Assembly: GCA_011051925.1 (NCBI GenBank)
Contig: DRKE01000099.1
Coordinates: 1 to 13,915 of the forward strand
Reading direction: 5' to 3'
Source: Deltaproteobacteria bacterium
Lineage (GTDB): Bacteria; Myxococcota_A; UBA9160; UBA4427
DNA length: 13,915 nucleotides
The notes below the pieces were generated by a model. The model had not been told where the DNA came from. It did not search any database and worked only from the letters and a program-made list of their open reading frames with translations. Below, one piece after another: positions 7,834-11,971 of the stretch. Position 1 is the stretch's first letter, and every line of letters begins with the position of its first letter. Made by a program: the position numbers and the translations under genes.

Positions 7834-7873
7834 CGGATTCCGGAATGAAAGCCCCGGATCCCTGGAATCCGGG
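7834..7873. repeat. Cluster of palindromes, possible activator (enhancer) site
   Basis: Three overlapping symmetric elements occur in 40 bases: the perfect palindrome ATTCCGGAAT (7837-7846), the hairpin CCCGGAT (7853-7859)/ATCCGGG (7867-7873) with a 7-base loop, and the long-range pair CGGATTCC (7834-7841)/GGAATCCG (7864-7871). Sigma-54 promoters need an upstream-bound AAA+ activator, usually 80-150 bases away. This cluster is about 140 bases from the flagellin start and about 120 from the opposing candidate start. The activator role is inferred. Confidence 0.4.
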
Positions 7874-7969
7874 TCGTTCGCGGCAACGCGAGAGATCGGC
7901 TCGCGGACTTGGAAGTCGAGTTGCTTCCGGCTGAATCGGAACTGCCTGTCGCTGATTGCCCCCGCCGGC

Positions 7970-7985
7970 TGGCATCCCCATTGCA
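7970..7985 (+). promoter_or_regulatory. Sigma-54 (-24/-12) promoter of flagellin
   Basis: The element reads TGGCAT, five bases (CCCCA), TTGCA, against the RpoN consensus TGGCAC-N5-TTGCA/T. GG at 7971-7972 and GC at 7983-7984 have the exact family spacing. Transcription should start near 7996, giving a leader of about 105 nt. Sigma-54 control of flagellin needs a dedicated AAA+ activator, which is not in this window. The same motif with the same TGGCAT variant stands before the pseB-like gene. Confidence 0.75.
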
Positions 7986-7995
7986 CTGGCACCCC

Positions 7996-8100
7996 GGCGA
8001 CAACGAGACCGTGCTTCAAGTCGAACGCGCCTCGAATTCGAACGAGTAAAAAGGGTCGCCAAGGACGGCGGGTCTTCCATCTCATGGAGGAACAACGAAT
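7996..8100 (+). promoter_or_regulatory. Flagellin 5' leader with predicted CsrA sites and Shine-Dalgarno hairpin
   Basis: The inferred leader carries two ANGGAN motifs. The first, AAGGAC (8061-8066), is exactly the hexaloop of a CGCC (8057-8060)/GGCG (8067-8070) stem, the classical CsrA target shape. The second, ATGGAG (8084-8089), overlaps the Shine-Dalgarno GGAGGA (8086-8091), which lies 9 bases before the ATG. The Shine-Dalgarno can also pair: TCTTCCAT (8073-8080) with ATGGAGGA (8084-8091), 8 pairs including one G-U, loop CTC. Both hairpins can form together. The GGA spacing is 23 bases, suitable for bridging by one CsrA dimer. Regulation is inferred from structure and from the nearby csrA-fliW genes. 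Confidence 0.65.
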
Positions 8101-8934
8101 ATGGGACTTCGAGTCAACCAGAACATTTCTTCACTCAACGCCCAGCGGAACCTGGTCAACAGCACGCTCGGCCTGCAGAAGTCGCTCCAGCGATTGTCCT
8201 CGGGTCTTCGGATCACGCGGGCGGCTGACGACGCAGCGGGTCTCGCGATCTCGGAAGGTTTCCGAGCCGACATCCGGAGCCTCAGCCAGGCCCAGCGGAA
8301 CGCCAATGACGGCATCTCCCTCCTGCAGATCGGTGAAGGCGCCCTCGACGAAGTCAGTGGCATCCTCATCCGACAGCGTGAGCTGGCGATCCAGGCGGCG
8401 AACGGCACGCTCGGCTCGACCGAACGGACGACGATCAACAACGAGTACCAGGATCTCCTCGATGAGATCAACCGGATCGCCGCCGTCACCGAGTTCAACG
8501 GGACGGCGATCCTCGCGAGCGGCGGGACGACGACCTTCCAGATCGGCGTCAACAACACGGCGGACGATCGGATCACGATCGCGGCCGTCGACGCGCGGAC
8601 CTCGGCCATCGGCATCGGTTCGGCCGCGGCGGGTGGTGCCGTGAACACGGTGACGAACGCCCGGATCGCGCTCTCGAATCTCGATAGCGCGATCGCCCAG
8701 GTCGCTTCGCTCCGCGCCACCTTCGGTACGGTGCAGAACCGACTCGAATCGGCGATCCGTTCGTTGGCGGTCTCGGTGGAGAACAGCTCCGCGGCCGAGT
8801 CCCGGATCCGGGACGTCGACTTCGCGAGCGAGACGGCGAACCTCACCCGGAACCAGGTCCTGCAGCAGGCGGGCATCTCGGTTCTCTCCCAGGCGAACGT
8901 GTCGACGCAGAGCGCGTTGTCGCTTCTCCGATAG
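8101..8934 (+). CDS. fliC: Flagellin, short D0-D1 type
   Basis: This is the filament subunit, 277 residues. The N terminus has the canonical GLRVNQNISSLNAQRNL, LQRLSSGLRITRAADDAAGLAISEGFR-type region (about 29-55) and LLQIGEGALDEVSGILIRQRELAIQAANGT (74-103). The C terminus has ESRIRDVDFASETANLTR, then VLQQAGISVLSQANVSTQSALSLLR (253-277). Between the conserved arms only about 50 Ser/Thr/Ala/Gly-rich residues occur (about 138-188), so there is essentially no D2/D3 outer domain. The D1 segment RQRELAIQ and the NEYQDLLDEINRIA helix keep the pattern recognised by TLR5 in gamma/beta flagellins. Transcription is probably from the sigma-54 element at 7970 and ends at the hairpin at 8987. The start has a good ribosome site. 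Putative glycosylation would fall on the short Thr/Ser-rich middle segment; that is inference from the neighbouring sugar genes. Confidence 0.97.
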   Translation: MGLRVNQNISSLNAQRNLVNSTLGLQKSLQRLSSGLRITRAADDAAGLAISEGFRADIRSLSQAQRNANDGISLLQIGEGALDEVSGILIRQRELAIQAANGTLGSTERTTINNEYQDLLDEINRIAAVTEFNGTAILASGGTTTFQIGVNNTADDRITIAAVDARTSAIGIGSAAAGGAVNTVTNARIALSNLDSAIAQVASLRATFGTVQNRLESAIRSLAVSVENSSAAESRIRDVDFASETANLTRNQVLQQAGISVLSQANVSTQSALSLLR

Positions 8935-8986
8935 TCCGGGAATGACGTCGGCCGCATGATCGCGGAAGGCGGAATGTCGAAGGGAG

Positions 8987-9027
8987 CTCCGGAGCAGCAC
9001 CGAGTGCTGCTCCGGAGTTTCTTTTTT
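8987..9027 (+). terminator. Strong intrinsic terminator after flagellin
   Basis: A perfect 14-base-pair stem, 8987-9000 with 9004-9017 (arm CTCCGGAGCAGCAC), closes a 3-base loop (CGA) and is followed directly by TTTCTTTTTT (9018-9027). It sits 53 bases after the flagellin stop. It separates the flagellin message from fliS, so fliS needs readthrough or its own promoter. Confidence 0.93.
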
Positions 9028-9123
9028 CGGGAGACCTTCAAGCTCTGAAGAGGAAGCGCCGAAACAGGGCGTGAGTGGGAAGCCGCTTCGGGCGAACGAA
9101 ACGTCCGGCCACGGGGAGATCGA

Positions 9124-9558
9124 TTGGGCGCTCGATATCGCGAGATGGAGATCAAGACGGCCACGCCGGAGATGGTGATCGTCAAGCTGTACGAGGGAGC
9201 GCTTCGCTTCATCCGGACGGCGAAGCACCATCAGGAGTCGGGTCAGATCGCGGGCCGTGCCGCTGCGATCGCGAAAGCCCTGGCGATCGTCAATGAGCTG
9301 CAGCACAGCCTGAATTTCCGCGAAGGCGGCGAGATCGCGCGCAACCTCGACGCGCTCTATTTCTTCGTGACGGACCGGCTTCTCGAGGCGAACGTGCGAG
9401 GGACCGCGCAGCCGCTCGATGAGGCGGCGGGCGTGCTCTCGACCCTGAACGAGGCCTGGGTGGAGATCTCGAAGCGCTCGCGTGACGGTGCGGAGACGGA
9501 TCCGGAGGCCGCCGACCTGGCCGACGCGACCGAACGGGCCCGCGCCCTCGGCCGCTGA
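9124..9558 (+). CDS. fliS: Flagellin chaperone FliS
   Basis: FliS binds the C-terminal helix of newly made flagellin and prevents premature polymerisation before export. The 144-residue product shows the family core: RYREMEIKTATPEMVIVKLYEGALRFIRTAK (about 4-34), ending in the typical LYEGALRF motif. It continues with helical segments including IVNELQHSLNFREGGEIARNLDALYFFVTDRLLEAN, where NFREGGEIARNLDALY corresponds to the conserved L..GGEIA.NL..LY motif. The start is taken as TTG 9124, preceded by GGGGAG 5 bases upstream. No ATG or GTG precedes it in frame after the stop at 9046, and starting at the internal ATG 9145 would lose the conserved Tyr-Arg. The gene lies after the flagellin terminator; FliD, often between flagellin and fliS, is not here. 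The C terminus is a short acidic Asp/Ala/Glu tail. Confidence 0.92.
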   Translation: MGARYREMEIKTATPEMVIVKLYEGALRFIRTAKHHQESGQIAGRAAAIAKALAIVNELQHSLNFREGGEIARNLDALYFFVTDRLLEANVRGTAQPLDEAAGVLSTLNEAWVEISKRSRDGAETDPEAADLADATERARALGR

Positions 9559-9664
9559 AACCGCCCGTTTCCGGCCCGAACTGAAACCTCTCGTTCAGAT
9601 TGGAATGCCACTGGGCAGATTCGTCCCTCTCGTTGCCATGAACTCGCGCAGGGAACGGAATCCT

Positions 9665-9680
9665 TGGCATCGGTCTTGCT
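9665..9680 (+). promoter_or_regulatory. Sigma-54 (-24/-12) promoter of the sugar-nucleotide operon
   Basis: The element TGGCAT, five bases (CGGTC), TTGCT has GG at 9666-9667 and GC at 9678-9679 with exact sigma-54 spacing, and shares the TGGCAT variant with the flagellin promoter. Transcription should begin near 9691. That lies downstream of the first possible TTG start (9684) of the following gene and therefore argues for a later start. Confidence 0.65.
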
Positions 9681-9692
9681 CTCTTGCGGGTC

Positions 9693-10799
9693 GTGGCTTG
9701 GACAAGAGCGCGGCCCGCGCACGAGGGCAACGAAATCGCAGGAGGGGCGGCTTCGCCTCTCAAGATCCTGTTGACGGGCGGAACGGGCTCCTTCGGGCAG
9801 GCCTTCGTTCGGCGTGTGCTCGCCGACCGGAAGGACTGCACGATCCGGATCTACAGTCGGGACGAACTCAAGCAGTACGAGATGGCCCGGACGTTCGGGC
9901 AGGATCCGCGCCTGCGCTTCTTCATCGGCGATGTCCGGGACCGTACGCGTCTCGATCGGGCCATGCATGGCATCGATCTCGTCGTCCACGCGGCCGCCCT
10001 GAAGCACGTCCCGATCTGCGAGTTCAACCCGGCCGAGGCGGTGAAGACGAATATCCAGGGCTCGCAGAACGTGATCGACGCCGCGATCGATGCGGGGGTG
10101 CGACGAACGGTGGCGCTCTCGACCGACAAGGCGGTCAATCCGGTGAACCTCTACGGCGCGACGAAACTCTGCGCCGAGAAGCTCTTCGTCCATGGGAACG
10201 TCTACGCGGGAGGTCGCGACATCCGCTTTTCCTGCGTTCGCTACGGGAACGTGATGGGAAGTCGCGGCAGCGTGATTCCGCTCTTCCGCCGACAGGCCGA
10301 GTCGGGCGTCCTGACGATCACCGATCGGGCGATGACCCGATTCTGGCTCTCCCTCGAAGAGGCGGTGGACCTTGTGCTCGAGGCCGTCGGGGAGATGAAG
10401 GGCGGCGAGATCTTCGTGCCGAAGATTCCCAGCATGCGGATCATGGATCTGGCGCGGGCGATCGCGCCTGCTGCCCGCATCGATGAAGTGGGAAGGCGAC
10501 CGGGGGAGAAGCTGCACGAAGTCCTGTTGACGGCGGAGGAATCCCGGTGTGCAATCGATTTCGGCAGGCACTACGTCGTGACGCCCGACGTGGGAAGCGA
10601 GCCGACATCGGGCCTGGCCGGTCGCACACTGCCCGAGGGATTCGTCTATTCGAGTGATACCAACACGGAGTGGATGTCGATCGAGGCATTGCGTCGACAC
10701 GTCGCGTCACTCGTCGTTCCCGTGCCGTCCCCGACGAGCCGCGCGCCCGCCGCGAAAAACGGGGAATCGATCGGTCCGGGGGTGAGCCCGGCGCCTTGA
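9693..10799 (+). CDS. pseB: PseB-like UDP-GlcNAc 4,6-dehydratase (inverting)
   Basis: PseB-type enzymes convert UDP-GlcNAc to a 4-keto-6-deoxy sugar, the first step of pseudaminic acid synthesis for flagellin glycosylation. Seen here are the NAD(P)-binding TGGTGSFG (from base 9774), the catalytic STDKAVNPVNLYGATK run with Asp/Lys at 10125-10130 and Tyr/Lys at 10152 and 10164, HAAALKHVPICEFNP, RYGNVMGSRGSVIPLF, and the C-terminal RPGEKLHEVLL motif. It lacks the membrane helices of the longer PglF/WbpM type, so it is cytosolic. The start is uncertain. TTG 9684 precedes the inferred transcript start, GTG 9693 would be nearly leaderless, and a strong AGGAGG at 9740-9745 has no canonical start codon after it. 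About 25 Pro/Ala-rich residues extend the C terminus. The stop overlaps the next start (TTGA). Specificity could also be for a related 4-keto sugar. Confidence 0.88.
   Translation: MAWTRARPAHEGNEIAGGAASPLKILLTGGTGSFGQAFVRRVLADRKDCTIRIYSRDELKQYEMARTFGQDPRLRFFIGDVRDRTRLDRAMHGIDLVVHAAALKHVPICEFNPAEAVKTNIQGSQNVIDAAIDAGVRRTVALSTDKAVNPVNLYGATKLCAEKLFVHGNVYAGGRDIRFSCVRYGNVMGSRGSVIPLFRRQAESGVLTITDRAMTRFWLSLEEAVDLVLEAVGEMKGGEIFVPKIPSMRIMDLARAIAPAARIDEVGRRPGEKLHEVLLTAEESRCAIDFGRHYVVTPDVGSEPTSGLAGRTLPEGFVYSSDTNTEWMSIEALRRHVASLVVPVPSPTSRAPAAKNGESIGPGVSPAP
9742..9761 (+). promoter_or_regulatory. Hairpin overlapping a strong Shine-Dalgarno at the pseB-like 5' end
   Basis: GAGGGGCG (9742-9749) pairs with CGCCTCTC (9754-9761) over 8 pairs (one G-U) around a GCTT loop. 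The left arm takes up most of AGGAGGGG (9740-9747), the best ribosome-binding sequence near the start of the gene. The next in-frame codons are AAG, ATC, CTG, TTG; the Rossmann strand begins here. It may control or displace initiation, but the start codon is unresolved. Confidence 0.35.
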
Positions 10800-11971
10800 T
10801 CCCGTACTGCCAGCACCAGATCCGGGACGAAGACCGCAGGGCGGTCTCGAAGGTGTTGGACTCGCCGCGCCTGACCCAGGGCCCGATGGTTCAAGCCTTC
10901 GAGCAGGCGCTCTGTGGGAGGACCGGTTCCGCGTGGGCCGTCGCCGTTTCGAGCGGGACTTCGGCGCTCCAGATCGCGCTGCAGGCCCTCGGTCTCCGGC
11001 CGGGCGACGAGGTCCTCGTGCCTTCCCTCAGTTTCCTGGCGACGGCCAATGCCGTGCTTCTCGCCGGTGGAAGGCCGGTCTTCGTCGACGTCCGGTCGCA
11101 GACTCTTTCCGTCGATCCGGCGGACCTCGAGCGGAAGATCACGCCCAGGACGGCCGGCGCGGTTCTCGTGCACTATGCCGGGCATGTCGGCGAGATCGGT
11201 GCCTGTCGGGACGGGTTGGGAGCCGGCCGATTCCTGCTCGAAGATGCGTGCCATGCGCTCGGAGCGGAGTCGGAGGAGGGACCGATCGGATCCCAGGCGG
11301 ATGCGGCTTGTTTCTCCTTCCACCCCGCCAAACACATCACGACGGGAGAAGGGGGCGCGATCACGACCCGCTCCGGGACGCTTGCGGAACGATGCCGGCG
11401 TCTGAGGGAGCACGGCGTGGAGCGGGATCGGCAACGTTGGAAGGGGCTCGGCCTGCCGGCCGACGTGAGCTCGGAAGAGGAGGGGGCCTGGGTCTACGAG
11501 ATGCAGACGCTTTCGGGAAACCACCGACTGCCCGATCTCGGCGCTTCGCTGGGCGCGAGTCAGCTCGCTCGCCTGGACGAAACGCTGTCTGCAAGGCGAC
11601 GGATCGCCCGGCGCTATGACGCGCTTCTCGGATCGATCGACGGTGTCGAACTTCTTGCCGAGCGGCCGGGCACCCGATCGGCATGGCATCTCTATCCGAT
11701 CCGGATCGATCCGGCACGCTTTCGAGGAGGGCGTGCAGCCGTCTATCGCGCACTTCACGACGAGGGCATCGGAGTGCAGGTGCACTACATCCCGATCCAT
11801 CTCCAACCCTTCTATCGGCATCGGTTCGGCACGCGCTATGGGGATCTTCCGAACACGGAAGAAGCCTATCTCAGGCTCCTTTCCCTGCCCCTCTTCCCGG
11901 ATCTGGCCGAGGCGGATCAGGATCGGGTCGTCGATGTCCTGTCGGGCCATCTCGAGAAGCTGCGACGATGA
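10796..11971 (+). CDS. pseC: PseC-like PLP-dependent sugar aminotransferase
   Basis: PseC transfers an amino group from glutamate to the 4-keto product of PseB, giving a UDP-4-amino-4,6-dideoxy sugar. The 391-residue protein is of the DegT/DnrJ/EryC1/StrS fold: IRDEDRRAVSKVLDSPRLTQGP at the N terminus, the SSGTSALQIALQ cofactor-phosphate segment, PSLSFLATANAVLLAGGRPVFVDV, and LLEDACHALGAE with Asp150 for the PLP ring. The active-site lysine is Lys179 in SFHPAKHITTGEGGAI. The C-terminal LPLFPDL segment is also typical. HALG and LTQGP agree well with PseC. The start is TTG 10796, which overlaps the pseB stop as TTGA, with GGTGAG 9 bases upstream; 42 further in-frame codons back to 10670 lie inside pseB and look non-coding. 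It ends ATGA with the next gene. A perosamine- or bacillosamine-type transaminase is the main alternative. Confidence 0.88.
   Translation: MIPYCQHQIRDEDRRAVSKVLDSPRLTQGPMVQAFEQALCGRTGSAWAVAVSSGTSALQIALQALGLRPGDEVLVPSLSFLATANAVLLAGGRPVFVDVRSQTLSVDPADLERKITPRTAGAVLVHYAGHVGEIGACRDGLGAGRFLLEDACHALGAESEEGPIGSQADAACFSFHPAKHITTGEGGAITTRSGTLAERCRRLREHGVERDRQRWKGLGLPADVSSEEEGAWVYEMQTLSGNHRLPDLGASLGASQLARLDETLSARRRIARRYDALLGSIDGVELLAERPGTRSAWHLYPIRIDPARFRGGRAAVYRALHDEGIGVQVHYIPIHLQPFYRHRFGTRYGDLPNTEEAYLRLLSLPLFPDLAEADQDRVVDVLSGHLEKLRR

Larger units (their letters stand above)
7583..8100. other. Divergent intergenic region between acetyltransferase/motor operon and flagellin
   Basis: These 518 bases hold no convincing gene. 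They contain a strong sigma-54-type element facing flagellin (7970-7985), a weaker one facing the acetyltransferase (7742-7757), and palindromes about midway (7834-7873). A small hairpin with a GCAA tetraloop lies at 7878-7891 (TCGCG/CGCGA), and the flagellin leader begins at about 7996. Open frames on both strands through it lack start signals and would overlap these sites. Confidence 0.7.

Noticed and set aside
7583..8095. Extension of the acetyltransferase frame up to an ATG at 8095 on the - strand.
   Set aside because: It would run through the flagellin leader and sigma-54 element, adds low-complexity Arg/Ser/Pro sequence, and leaves no room for a promoter. The GNAT fold begins near 7582.
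8131..9306. Long - strand open frame (391 residues) opposite flagellin and fliS.
   Set aside because: It is antisense to two certain genes and crosses the flagellin terminator; Arg/Asp-rich composition is what GC-rich codons give on the reverse strand.
9357..10700. Long - strand open frame opposite fliS and the pseB-like gene.
   Set aside because: Antisense shadow of conserved coding sequence; no recognisable domain and no ribosome site.
10670..10795. N-terminal extension of the pseC-like protein to base 10670.
   Set aside because: The 42 added residues lie within the pseB-like 3' end, are Arg-rich and match nothing in PseC proteins; TTG 10796 has a ribosome site and the family N terminus.
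10646..11950. Long - strand open frame opposite the pseC-like gene.
   Set aside because: Shadow of a gene with all PLP-enzyme motifs in the + frame.
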